Part shown: positions 52,954 to 62,110 of the stretch, piece by piece
Layout: each line of letters starts with the position of its first letter
How positions within the stretch are numbered: the first letter of the stretch is position 1
Source of the DNA: Myxococcus terminator_A
GTDB taxonomy: Bacteria > Myxococcota > Myxococcia > Myxococcales > Myxococcaceae
Assembly: GCA_049194865.1 (NCBI GenBank)
Contig: JBLZWL010000057.1
Coordinates: 49,056 to 113,055 of the forward strand
Reading direction: 5' to 3'
Length of the DNA: 64,000 nucleotides
Translations under genes and position numbers: made by a program
The notes under the pieces: model-generated
Seen by the model: the letters and a program-made list of their open reading frames with translations, nothing else
Databases searched by the model: none
What the model was told of the DNA's origin: nothing

Positions 52954-55500
52954 ATGGTCGAAAGCACGGATCTGGCCCAGGTCCTCCAAGAAGCGAATGA
53001 CATCGCCCGGAGCGTGGCCCAGAAGATTACTTCGGCCCACGTGCTGTTGGCGCTCTTCACGGTGGAGAACCGGGCGCAGCTCCTGCTGAAGGAGCGGGGC
53101 GTGGACGAGGATGCGCTCCTCCACCTGCTCACCGCCGCGCCGGCGGAAGGGGACGGCCACGTTCGCGAGCTGAGGGAGAAGGCCCGGGAAATCGCCACGA
53201 GCTGTGGCTCCCAGGAGGCGGACTGCCTCCACCTGCTCATCGCGGTGACGCGGGTGCGCTGCGTCGCCCACGAGCTGCTGACGCAGACGGGGTTGGATCT
53301 GGCGACCCTGCGGACCACGGCGGTCTCCTACTTCGTGAGTGGGCGGATGCCGCGCAAGCTCCAGCCTGGCCGTACGCATGTGCTCGGCGCGCGTCCCATC
53401 GTCCCTGCCCGACCGCTCGGGGCGCCTCCGTCTCCCCTGCCCTCCTCGGCCGTGGCGGTGAGCCTGCCGCGCTCCCTGCCGGCCGCGCCCCCGCTGCCCC
53501 CGCCGCCGCGCGTCACCACTCCCGCCCTCTCTCCGAGGGACCTCATCGACGTGGATGACGAGGTCCAGGAGGCGCCCGCGCCCAAGGTCGCTCCGCCGCC
53601 GCCCGCGCCCGCTCCGGTGGCCCGCGCGGCGCCGCCTCCCGCGCCGACGCCTGCCCCCCCGGCGCCCGTGTCGCGCCCCGCTCCGACGCCCGCACCCGTG
53701 GCCAAGGGCGCGTCGCTGGCGTTGGACCCCAAGGCGTTTCCGATGTTGACGTCGCTGGGCCGCAACCTGAGTCAGCTGGCCCGTGAAGGTCGGTTGGATC
53801 CGGTGGTGGGCCGCGCGAGGGAGATCGAAGAGGTCATCGACGTCCTGGGCAAGCGCCGCACCAACAACCCGTGCCTCCTGGGTGAAGCGGGCGTGGGGAA
53901 GACGGCGGTGGTCGAGGGCGTGGCGCAGCGGCTGTTGAGCCTGCGCGGCAGCCTGGCGGAGAAGGTGGTGGTGGAGCTGGACATGGCCTCGCTGGTCGCG
54001 GGCACGCAGCTTCGCGGCTCCTTCTCCGAGAAGCTCAACACGCTGAAGGAAGAGGTCCGCCGCGCGGAAGGCCGAATCATGGTCTTCATCGACGAGATTC
54101 ACACCCTGGTGGGTGCGGGCTCGACGGGCGACGGTCCGCAGGACGCGGCGAACGAGCTGAAGACGGCGATGGCGCGCGGTGAGTTCCCCTGCATCGGCGC
54201 GACGACGCACGACGAGTACCGCAAGTTCATCAGCGCGGACCCGGCGCTGGAGCGACGCTTCACGCCCGTTGTCGTGCACGAGCCGTCGGTGCCGGAGACG
54301 GTGGAGATCCTCCGCGGCATCATCGGCCGGTACGAGGAGCACCACGCGCTGCGCTATCGCCCGGAGGCGCTGGAGGCCGCGGCGTCGCTGGCGAGTCGCT
54401 ACGTGACGGACCGGTTCATGCCGGACAAGGCCATCTCGGTGGTGGACCTGGCGGGCAGCCGGTGCCACCGCGAGGGGCGCGACGTGGTGGAGCCCTCGGA
54501 CGTGGCGCGGGTGGTGGCGAAGCTCGCGGGCGTGCCGGAGGAGCGGCTGTTGATGAACGACTCGGCGCGCCTGCTGCGGCTGGAGCAGGACCTGAGCGAG
54601 CGGGTCATCGGGCACGAAGAGGCGATTGCGCGCATCGCCCGGGTCATCCGTCGCAACTACGCGGGCTTCGCGTCGCGGCGGCCCATGGGCAGCTTCCTCT
54701 TCCTGGGCCCCACGGGCGTGGGCAAGACGGAGATGGCGCGCGGACTCGCGGAGGTGCTGTTCGGCAACCGCGACGCGCTGGTGCGGCTGGACATGAGTGA
54801 GATGGCGGAGGCGCATGGGGTGTCGCGCCTCATCGGCTCTCCTGCGGGTTACGTGGGCTTCGGCGAGGGTGGACAGCTCACCGAGCCGGTGCGTCGGCGG
54901 CCCTCGTCCATCGTGGTGCTGGATGAAATCGAGAAGGCGCACCGCGAGGTGCAGATGCTGCTGCTCCAGGTGCTGGAGGAGGGGCGGCTGACGGACGGCA
55001 AGGGTCGGCACATCGACTTCTCCAACACGGTCATCGTGATGACGACCAACCTGGGCGCGGAGGCGTTCTCCCGCACGGGTCGTCCGCTGGGCTTCGGCTC
55101 GGAGGGCGCGGGGACGACGAACGCGCTGGAGTTGGCGGCGTCGGCGGCGCGCAAGGCGCTGCCCCCGGAGCTGTGGAATCGCATCGACGAGCGGCTCCCC
55201 TTCCGTCCCCTGGAGGAGGAGGAGGTCGCTCGCATCGCCACGTTGTTGCTGGAGGAGAGCAGCAAGCGGCTCTCCACCGAGCGCGGCATCGAGTACGTCG
55301 CGGGCCAGGACGTGGTGGGCCACCTGCTGAAGTCGGGCGGGTTCGACCCGCAGCTCGGCGCGCGCCCCATGCGGCAGATGGTGCAGCGGCTGGTGGAAGG
55401 GCCGCTCGCGGAGCGCATCCTCTCTGGTGAGTTCGGCGCGGGCGACAAGGTGCGCGTCGCGCTGCTCGCCGGTCAGCTCGCGTTCCAGCGGGTGCGATGA
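52954..55500 (+). CDS. Clp/Hsp100 AAA+ ATPase with a long Pro/Ala linker
   Basis: An 848-residue unfoldase. Two Clp-N repeats occupy residues 1-130 (SAHVLLALFTVENRAQLLLK, CLHLLIAVTRVRCVAHELL). A disordered Pro/Ala linker (about 135-255) follows, then AAA1 (Walker A GEAGVGKT, 310-317; Walker B VFIDEIHTL) and AAA2 (Walker A GPTGVGKT; Walker B VVLDEIEKAH). There is no long coiled-coil M-domain, so it is not ClpB. After MTTNLGAEAF the loop reads RPLGFGSEG, and LGF at this place is the ClpP-binding tripeptide of ClpA/ClpC. A protease partner is therefore likely. No clp protease gene is adjacent. It overlaps the DUF2520 gene by 4 bases. Confidence 0.88.
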   Translation: MVESTDLAQVLQEANDIARSVAQKITSAHVLLALFTVENRAQLLLKERGVDEDALLHLLTAAPAEGDGHVRELREKAREIATSCGSQEADCLHLLIAVTRVRCVAHELLTQTGLDLATLRTTAVSYFVSGRMPRKLQPGRTHVLGARPIVPARPLGAPPSPLPSSAVAVSLPRSLPAAPPLPPPPRVTTPALSPRDLIDVDDEVQEAPAPKVAPPPPAPAPVARAAPPPAPTPAPPAPVSRPAPTPAPVAKGASLALDPKAFPMLTSLGRNLSQLAREGRLDPVVGRAREIEEVIDVLGKRRTNNPCLLGEAGVGKTAVVEGVAQRLLSLRGSLAEKVVVELDMASLVAGTQLRGSFSEKLNTLKEEVRRAEGRIMVFIDEIHTLVGAGSTGDGPQDAANELKTAMARGEFPCIGATTHDEYRKFISADPALERRFTPVVVHEPSVPETVEILRGIIGRYEEHHALRYRPEALEAAASLASRYVTDRFMPDKAISVVDLAGSRCHREGRDVVEPSDVARVVAKLAGVPEERLLMNDSARLLRLEQDLSERVIGHEEAIARIARVIRRNYAGFASRRPMGSFLFLGPTGVGKTEMARGLAEVLFGNRDALVRLDMSEMAEAHGVSRLIGSPAGYVGFGEGGQLTEPVRRRPSSIVVLDEIEKAHREVQMLLLQVLEEGRLTDGKGRHIDFSNTVIVMTTNLGAEAFSRTGRPLGFGSEGAGTTNALELAASAARKALPPELWNRIDERLPFRPLEEEEVARIATLLLEESSKRLSTERGIEYVAGQDVVGHLLKSGGFDPQLGARPMRQMVQRLVEGPLAERILSGEFGAGDKVRVALLAGQLAFQRVR

Positions 55501-56678
55501 GTCCCCGCGTCTCGCGGACGCGTGGTGGCAAGGGAGCGGGGAGACCCGCTCCCGCGAAGGGCACGAGCTCCCCGCGCAAACGTGTTGCGAATGCAGCGGG
55601 GAAACCCGCGCTCACGAAGGGCTCGAGTTCCTCACTCACCCGTGCGGCGAAAGCAGCGCGGAAACCCGCGCTCACGAAGGGCTCGAGTTCCTCACTCACC
55701 CGCGCGGCGAAAGAAGCGCGGAAGCACACGCCGGAACGCAGCCTCGGCACCTCTCGGAAACGCGGTGCCGCGGCGACACGCGGAGCCACGCCGGAAGGCA
55801 CCACACAAGTCGCGGAGCCGCTCGCGAATCGAGCTGGAAGAAACACCCCGAGCACACCCCGCCCACCGCTCGTCATCATCGGCGCGGGAAGGCTCGGGGG
55901 TGCGCTGGGCCTCGCGCTCAACGCAACGGGCTGGCCCGTCCGCATGCATTCACGCGGAGAAGAGGGACGCCTTCGCGCCGAAGCCCTCGGACTGAAGACC
56001 GCGACGCCCGAGGATCTGCGGCGCGCGCGCCTCGTGCTCCTCTGCGTCCCCGACGCCGAGGTCCCCCGAGTCGCGGAGTCACTCGCCACCACCCTGCCCC
56101 GCTCCGTCGCCCTCGTGCACACGGCGGGCGCGCTGTCCCTGGACGCCCTGGGCCCACCGAAAGGTCGCGCGCTGGGCTCCTTCCACCCGCTCTGCGCGGT
56201 GTCCTCCGCCCGGGACTCGCTCGCGGGCAACACCGCCGCCATCAGCACCCGCTCGCGCGCCTTGCGAGACGTGCTCCGTCACATGGCCGTCGACGTGGGG
56301 CTGGACACGCTGGAAGTGCCCGAGGGCCACCGCGCCGCCTACCACGCGGGTGCGGTGATGAGCGCGGGCCTCGTGGTGGCGCTCGCGGATGCCGCCGTCG
56401 CCGCGCTCGGTGCCGCGGGCATCGACCCGAAGGACGCCCTGCCGGCCCTGCTACCGCTGATGCGCTCCGCCCTGCGTGGAATGGAAGCCCGGGGCCTCGC
56501 GGGAAGCCTCACCGGGCCCATCGTCCGAGGCGACGCGGGAGTGGTGGCCGCACACCTCGCGGCCCTCCCCGACGACGTCGCCCCCATCTACCGACTGCTG
56601 TCGCGGCGCGCCTTGAAGCTGGCCTCGGAGCGTCTCCGCCCCGAGTCGCGCGCCGCGCTGCGGAAGCAACTCAGGTGA
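55497..56678 (+). CDS. Rossmann-fold/DUF2520 protein with a repetitive basic N-terminal tail
   Basis: A 393-residue protein translated from an ATGA overlap with the Clp gene. Residues about 124-393 are an NAD(P)-binding Rossmann domain (VIIGAGRLGGALGLAL, then LVLLCVPDAEVPRVA) and a helical DUF2520 domain (FHPLCAVSS, YHAGAVMSAGLVVALADAAV). Relatives are oxidoreductase-like proteins of unknown substrate. Residues 1-80 are a separate Lys/Arg/Ser/Ala tail made of ~20-residue repeats (KPALTKGSSSSLTRAAK). Such tails bind nucleic acid or acidic partners; relatives usually lack it. Confidence 0.82.
   Translation: MSPRVSRTRGGKGAGRPAPAKGTSSPRKRVANAAGKPALTKGSSSSLTRAAKAARKPALTKGSSSSLTRAAKEARKHTPERSLGTSRKRGAAATRGATPEGTTQVAEPLANRAGRNTPSTPRPPLVIIGAGRLGGALGLALNATGWPVRMHSRGEEGRLRAEALGLKTATPEDLRRARLVLLCVPDAEVPRVAESLATTLPRSVALVHTAGALSLDALGPPKGRALGSFHPLCAVSSARDSLAGNTAAISTRSRALRDVLRHMAVDVGLDTLEVPEGHRAAYHAGAVMSAGLVVALADAAVAALGAAGIDPKDALPALLPLMRSALRGMEARGLAGSLTGPIVRGDAGVVAAHLAALPDDVAPIYRLLSRRALKLASERLRPESRAALRKQLR
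55501..55740 (+). repeat. Four tandem 60-base repeats in the DUF2520 gene
   Basis: The period is exactly 60 bases. The copies at 55621-55680 and 55681-55740 share their first 43 bases with two differences. The copies at 55561-55620 and 55621-55680 share the last 20 bases exactly, and the first copy (55501-55560) is degenerate. The frame is preserved, adding 20 residues per copy. Confidence 0.8.
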
Positions 56679-57987
56679 TGATCAGCGAACCCTGAAGACC
56701 CTTGCGCACCGAGCCCAGCGCACGCTCCGAAGCGGCCTCCGCCTCGGTGAGCCGGCGCAGGCACAGCTCGCCCTGACCCGACGCGATTCCGCGCTGCAGG
56801 TCCGACAGCAGCGTGAGCGAGGCCTGGAGCATCTCCTTGCCCTGCGGCGTCTCGTTGACCGGCTTGCCAGCGGCCTTCGCCACGGCCTCGCCAAACGCCT
56901 TGATGGAGCCCCCGAGCTTGGCCGCGTCGAAGCTGGCCAGCAGCGGCTTGATCCGCGTGGGGTCGATGCGGATGAGCCGCAGCGCGCCCACCCGAGCGAA
57001 GCCCGGGTGCAGCAGGCCGATGTCGCTCATCTCGAACGCGCCCAGCAGACCCTCGTCCGGAGCCGGGTGCGCGTGCGGCACCACATCCACGAACAGGGGC
57101 AGCGCGTCCGCGCCCTGGCGGTACAGCTCGACTTCTTCTTCATCCAGCGGCGGGAAGGAGGTCGGCGCGCCGATGAAGAGCAGCGGCAGCACGATGTCGT
57201 GCCAGAAGTCCTCGGGCGCCGAGCCCGTGCCGTTCACCGTGGCGAACAGGTGGACCATCAGCTCGGCCAGTCGCGGGGCGCGCTCGGCCTGCTCGATGAG
57301 CGTCTTGCTCGGGTCCAGGCGCTGGAGGGACTGGACGATCTGCCCCTCGAACTGCTGCCGCGCCTCGGCCGGGAGGTCCTGCGCGCGACCCAGCGCGTTA
57401 CGCACGTCGCGGGCGAGCACGTCCGGCTTGGTCTCCAGCGTGGTGGTCGCCTTCTTCGGGTCCACGACGACGAACTGGAGGAAGCCCGGGTCGAACAGGC
57501 GCTGGTAGTCCACCGGCGTCAGCTTCGGCGCCTGACCACCCAGGGCCTGGGCGGGGTTGGTGCCGAAGCGGGCCTGACCCAGCGAGCGGCGGATGTCCGA
57601 AGCCAGGTCATCCAGCCGGCCCAGCTTGTTTTGACCCAGCGCGTCCATCGCCGCGCCAAACGGCGACAGCATGATGATGGCCTCGGGGAAGCCCAGGGTG
57701 GCACCCTCCGGAGAGTCGCGGTTGGGGAACCAGAACGCGTTGTGCTCCACGATGAGGCGCATGGCGAACGCGCCGGCCAGACCCAGGGCGATGGTCTGGT
57801 GCTCGGGCTTGTTCACCTGGAAGGGGCCACCGAGCACCTTCGCGACGGCCTTCTCCACGTCCGCCCAGGGCGCCTTGACCAGGTCAATCGGCTGGCCCTC
57901 GGCCTTTTCGAGGGCCGCGGCGACCTGGAGCTGCGCCTGGTGGACATGCTGGGGGACAGGATGCGCCTGGGGTTCCGGTTGGGACAT
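56671..57987 (-). CDS. Unknown 438-residue protein
   Basis: The protein starts at the ATG at 57987 (MSQPEPQAHPVPQHVHQ). No signal peptide and no named domain. The sequence is soluble and mostly helical: LQVAAALEKAEGQPIDLV, then a FAMRLIVEHNAFWFPNRDSP segment, then IIMLSPFGAAMDALGQNK. The C-terminal helix (ASLTLLSDLQRGIASGQGEL) is amphipathic. A possible internal helical repeat is not convincing by eye. Its end overlaps the DUF2520 gene by 8 bases on the opposite strand. Confidence 0.72.
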   Translation of the reverse strand: MSQPEPQAHPVPQHVHQAQLQVAAALEKAEGQPIDLVKAPWADVEKAVAKVLGGPFQVNKPEHQTIALGLAGAFAMRLIVEHNAFWFPNRDSPEGATLGFPEAIIMLSPFGAAMDALGQNKLGRLDDLASDIRRSLGQARFGTNPAQALGGQAPKLTPVDYQRLFDPGFLQFVVVDPKKATTTLETKPDVLARDVRNALGRAQDLPAEARQQFEGQIVQSLQRLDPSKTLIEQAERAPRLAELMVHLFATVNGTGSAPEDFWHDIVLPLLFIGAPTSFPPLDEEEVELYRQGADALPLFVDVVPHAHPAPDEGLLGAFEMSDIGLLHPGFARVGALRLIRIDPTRIKPLLASFDAAKLGGSIKAFGEAVAKAAGKPVNETPQGKEMLQASLTLLSDLQRGIASGQGELCLRRLTEAEAASERALGSVRKGLQGSLIIT

Positions 57988-58081
57988 GAAGGAATCCGAA
58001 ATCGAAAGGGAAGCGGTGGGCTTCCCCTTACCGTGAAAAACGCGTTCGTGGCTACGATTTGTGGCCAGTAGGATGGCCCGC

Positions 58082-61000
58082 ATGCCTGCTTCCCACCGGC
58101 GCCTTCGCTGGCATGCCGTGGCCGTCTGTCTCCTGCTGACAAGCTGGGGGTGTGCTTTCGTCACACCTCGTTTTCCCCAAGACATCCAGACGTCGTTCGC
58201 GCGCGACCCCATGCGCAAGCTGACGACGGAATCACTGGAGCTCTACTACCCGGAGCAACTCAAAGGTCCCGCGCTGCGGATGGCGGCGCGGCTGGAGGGC
58301 TGCGTGGAGCGACTGCGCGCGCAGACCTGGCGCCAGGAGCCCCGCCCCCGCCTCCTCGTCTACATGACGAGCGCGGACTTCAACAACGCGTACGTCGTGC
58401 CGGACTACGCGAGCATCCCCCAGCAGATGGTGATGCCGGCGCACGTGACGCTGGAGCTGTTCCACTTCTTCGGCCTGGGCGAGGTGGATATCGGCGACGT
58501 GGCTTGCCACGAGGCCGTGCACTACGTGCAGCTCCAGCAGACCAATGGCCTGTGGGGCTTCCTCAACACCTTCACGGGGGGCCTGTTCCAGCCCAACACC
58601 TTCACCGAGTCCTGGTTCCTGGAAGGACTGGCCACGTACTACGAGGGCCGCTTCGGCAAGGACACCGGGCGTCCGCACAGTCCGGTGTGGCGAGGCTGGT
58701 TCGACTCGGTGGTGCAGGCCAAGGACGGGAAGCTGAACCCGGGGTACCTGTCTCCGGAGAACCGGGCGTTGGATCCGTTTGGAGGCAACTACCTCACGGG
58801 CATGCACTTCGTGGAGTACCTGGCCACGAAGTATGGCGAGGCGAAGCTGTGGCAGTTGGTGGACAAGCAGGGCTCCACCATCATCCCGCCCATCGCGGTG
58901 ACGCTGCGCTTCAAGAGTGTCTATGGAAAGGACATCGGCTCGCTGTTCGCCGACTACACCAAGGACCTGCATGAGCAGCTCATCGTGCGAGAGCGGCCGG
59001 AGTCGCAGCGCGTCTGGATTCCCGAAGCGGGGTACTTCTCGCGGCTCGCCTCGCATCCCTCGAGCGGCGTGACGGCGCTCGTGAGCGTGGGCCGGGAGCA
59101 GTACTCGCGGCTGACGGTGCGTGAGCCGGATGGGCACGTGCGGTTCGAGCGGCCGTTGGTGGAGCTGCTGCCCTTCCGCCGGTGGGTGCTGGGCTCGTCG
59201 ACGCTGGTCAGCGGCATGTCCTTCAGCGCGGACGGTGCGTGGCTCTACCTGGTGATGGCGGACCTGAACGCGGTGGGGGCGTACGCCGCGAAGCTGTGGC
59301 GCGTGGACGCTCGCACGGGCGAAGTGGTTCGCGTCTGGGATGACGTGAAGGGAATGGGCGGGAGTGTCACTCCGGATGGCGCGGCGTATGTCTATGTCCG
59401 CGTCGAGGGGGACACGGCGAACCTGATGCGGCTGGAGCTGGAGACGGGCAAGCAGGAGCAGCTCACCCGCTTCGATGCGAGCGCGCCGCTGGGCCCGCCG
59501 GCAGTGTCGCCGGATGGCAAGCGGATGGTGTTCCCACTGGGAGGGAGCCTGGGCTGGGACCTCGTGGTGCGCGAGGAGGATGGGAGCCTGCGCTGGCTGA
59601 CGCGAGACGGCCTGTTCAACTACTCGCCACGCTGGCTGGACGCGGACCGCATCGTGTTCCTGCGCGAGGACACCGGACGACTCCAGGCGTACGTCATGAC
59701 GGTCTCCACGCGGGAGCTCGCGCGCATCACCGATGCGCCGCACCTGGTGATGGACGTGAGCCCCATGGGCACGGGCGAAGTGGTCTTCCTGAATCGCGCG
59801 GGGACGTCGTTCACCATCGACCGCTCACCCCTGGTGGCGATGACGGAGCGAGTGAGCACCACGGTGCCGGCGTTCAGCACGGAGGCTCCTCCCGTTGTCG
59901 CGGGGACCGAAGCCCCCCTGCCCTCCCAGGCGGACACGGCGACGATGAGCCCGCCGCCCCTCACCGCCGCGCCCGCCGTCACGACTCCGGTGGACCAGAC
60001 GCCGCCACCGCCCGCGCCCGAGGAGCTTTCGGCCTTCCCCGCCACATCGCCGCCCGAGGGGCCGAACGCGGGCATGTCGCCCGACGCGCTGTCGCAGTTC
60101 CCTGGCACGCCCGCGTCGACCAACCCGGATGCGGGGACCCTCGCGGCCAGCCCAGGCACGCACAACGCCTCGGCCGGACAAGACGCGGGGACACTCACGG
60201 CCCTCCCCGGCACGCAGGACTCGGGGGCATCGCCACCTGTCCAGGCACAGGGGCCGACGACTTCCGAGCCGGCCCCAGGTGGCTTCACGGACTTCCCGCC
60301 GCGGTCCACGGACGCGCCCGTTGAGCCCGCTCCGGTGGCCGCGCCGCTCGCGACCGACCTTCCCGTGGAGCCCATCGCGTCCACCGAGGGAGACCTCGAA
60401 GCGCCCGTCGTCGCGCCGCCTCCCGACCCGGGCAAGGCGGTGACGGTGCTCACCGACGAGCCCTACTCGACGTTGGAGGGCTTCTTCATCCCCGAGTTCC
60501 GACTCCCGTATCTGTGGGTCGCGACGGAGAGCGAAGACTCGGATGACTTGTTGTTCAGCGGTGGGTTGTCACTCGCGGGACAGGACCGGCTCGGCTTCCA
60601 CGCGTACTCGCTGAACTTCTCGTACAGCACGCAGGATGAAGAGCCCAACGTGTCGCTCGCCTACGGCAACGCGCAGCTCGCGCCCTGGTACCTGCAGGCC
60701 TCCGTCGCCCGTGTGCGAGACAACGACCGCACGGACCTCCAGGCACTGGCCTACGCGTCGCGCACGTTCTGGACGACGCCGGTGACGATTGGCGTGCTGG
60801 CACTGCGGCGCGAGTACGACGCCTTCGGCCAGTTCCCTCGCCTCGTCACGCGGCTGATTGGCCCGGAGGTCTCCGCGTCCTACTTCGCGGGTGACTCAAC
60901 GTCCTACGGTGGCCTCCAGCGCGGACTGGGCATCTCGGTGAGCGGCGCCGTGTATCCCGGGGCGTTCGCCCTCGACTCGACGATGGGTGACGTCCGCGTG

Positions 61001-61528
61001 GGCCTGGACGGCTTCTTCCGCGGGTTCTTTGGCGGCACGGACAACATCCAGCTCTCGGCGGTGGGCCGCTACCTGCCGGGTGCACCCGAGGGACTGCTCG
61101 AAGTGGGCGGGTTCAGCGCGGGCCAGACCTGGTACAGCAGCCGACGCTCGACGGAGACGAGCCGCCTGCCACTTCAGCTCCAGCCGGGCATCGCGTTCAG
61201 CGAGTACGTGCGCGGCTACGAGGACATCACGATTCGCGCGAAGAACGCGCTGATTGGCGGCGCGACGTACCGCTACCGCTTCATCATCGACCACGGCTGG
61301 GCATCCACGCTGTGGCTGCTGCCGTCGCTCTTCGTGCGCAACTTCGAGATGGATATCTTCGCGACGCTGGCGCGCACGGACAACCGGGACAACCACGGCG
61401 CGTTTGGCGCGGCCATGTCGCTCCAGTTCACCCTGGGGCAGGCCGTGCCCTTCTCCATCTTCTACCAATTCGCCCGTCGCTACGACGACGGGCTGGGAGA
61501 CCTGCACCTGGTGGGACTCGGCCTCTAG
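58082..61528 (+). CDS. Lipoprotein with metallopeptidase, beta-propeller and outer-membrane-barrel parts
   Basis: An 1148-residue protein; the ATG at 58082 has AGG 9 bases upstream. The signal ends in LLLTSWGC (Cys24). Residues about 45-330 hold a gluzincin-like zinc site: HEAVH (143-147) and, 34 residues on, WFLEGLATYYE (Glu181), as in peptidase MA-like enzymes. Residues about 330-590 contain WD40/TolB-type repeats (DPD/DG turns such as SPDGKRMVFP). A Pro/Ala/Gly linker (about 600-790) has DAGTLxAxPGT units. The last ~350 residues look like a transmembrane beta-barrel (alternating strands, ending in HLVGLGL). It is probably a surface protease or secretion factor. Confidence 0.8.
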   Translation: MPASHRRLRWHAVAVCLLLTSWGCAFVTPRFPQDIQTSFARDPMRKLTTESLELYYPEQLKGPALRMAARLEGCVERLRAQTWRQEPRPRLLVYMTSADFNNAYVVPDYASIPQQMVMPAHVTLELFHFFGLGEVDIGDVACHEAVHYVQLQQTNGLWGFLNTFTGGLFQPNTFTESWFLEGLATYYEGRFGKDTGRPHSPVWRGWFDSVVQAKDGKLNPGYLSPENRALDPFGGNYLTGMHFVEYLATKYGEAKLWQLVDKQGSTIIPPIAVTLRFKSVYGKDIGSLFADYTKDLHEQLIVRERPESQRVWIPEAGYFSRLASHPSSGVTALVSVGREQYSRLTVREPDGHVRFERPLVELLPFRRWVLGSSTLVSGMSFSADGAWLYLVMADLNAVGAYAAKLWRVDARTGEVVRVWDDVKGMGGSVTPDGAAYVYVRVEGDTANLMRLELETGKQEQLTRFDASAPLGPPAVSPDGKRMVFPLGGSLGWDLVVREEDGSLRWLTRDGLFNYSPRWLDADRIVFLREDTGRLQAYVMTVSTRELARITDAPHLVMDVSPMGTGEVVFLNRAGTSFTIDRSPLVAMTERVSTTVPAFSTEAPPVVAGTEAPLPSQADTATMSPPPLTAAPAVTTPVDQTPPPPAPEELSAFPATSPPEGPNAGMSPDALSQFPGTPASTNPDAGTLAASPGTHNASAGQDAGTLTALPGTQDSGASPPVQAQGPTTSEPAPGGFTDFPPRSTDAPVEPAPVAAPLATDLPVEPIASTEGDLEAPVVAPPPDPGKAVTVLTDEPYSTLEGFFIPEFRLPYLWVATESEDSDDLLFSGGLSLAGQDRLGFHAYSLNFSYSTQDEEPNVSLAYGNAQLAPWYLQASVARVRDNDRTDLQALAYASRTFWTTPVTIGVLALRREYDAFGQFPRLVTRLIGPEVSASYFAGDSTSYGGLQRGLGISVSGAVYPGAFALDSTMGDVRVGLDGFFRGFFGGTDNIQLSAVGRYLPGAPEGLLEVGGFSAGQTWYSSRRSTETSRLPLQLQPGIAFSEYVRGYEDITIRAKNALIGGATYRYRFIIDHGWASTLWLLPSLFVRNFEMDIFATLARTDNRDNHGAFGAAMSLQFTLGQAVPFSIFYQFARRYDDGLGDLHLVGLGL

Positions 61529-61535
61529 GCCCGCC

Positions 61536-62096
61536 CTACTTCCCGCGCCCCAGGCCATACAGCCCGGCGGCGCGGGCATGGGCCAGCACGCCGGAGGGCA
61601 CCAGGTCCGACGGCTCCGTGCCCCGCGCCAGCAGCTCGCGAATCACGGTGGAGGACACCTCGGCCAGGGGCGGTCCCACCGTGTCCGGCGCCGGGTAGCC
61701 CGCGCGGTACAGCACGATGACGCGCGACATCTCCTGGATGCGGTGGAAGTCCTTCCAGTGGGGCAAGTCTCGCAGGATGTCGCTGCCGATGATGAGCGAC
61801 CAGCGCACGCCCGGGTGCCGCTTCACCAGCAACTCGAGCGTGTCCACCGTGCGCCCCGTCAGCCCGGGCTCGCTCTCGATGCGCGTCGTCTTCAGCCAGC
61901 CCGCCGTCTCGCGGCACATGGCGTCGCACATGGCGACCCGGTGCTCGAACGCCTCCATCTGCTTGCCAAACGGGTGTTGCGAGGACGGCATCAGCCACAC
62001 CTCGTCCACGCCCTGCGTCGCGTGCACGTACGAGGCCGCCATCAGATGCCCCACGTGCGGCGGATTGAACGAGCCTCCTAGGAGCGCGACCTGCAC
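61536..62096 (-). CDS. nadD: Nicotinate-nucleotide adenylyltransferase
   Basis: A 186-residue enzyme of NAD synthesis: nicotinate mononucleotide plus ATP to deamido-NAD, in the cytoplasm. The nucleotidyltransferase signature GGSFNPPHVGH (7-17) and the second motif SSTVIRELL are present, with SSQHPFGK between them. The length matches the family. It is downstream of a metallophosphoesterase gene (14 bases) and convergent with the peptidase-barrel gene. Confidence 0.93.
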   Translation of the reverse strand: MQVALLGGSFNPPHVGHLMAASYVHATQGVDEVWLMPSSQHPFGKQMEAFEHRVAMCDAMCRETAGWLKTTRIESEPGLTGRTVDTLELLVKRHPGVRWSLIIGSDILRDLPHWKDFHRIQEMSRVIVLYRAGYPAPDTVGPPLAEVSSTVIRELLARGTEPSDLVPSGVLAHARAAGLYGLGRGK

Positions 62097-62110
62097 GTCA
62101 GGGCCTCACG

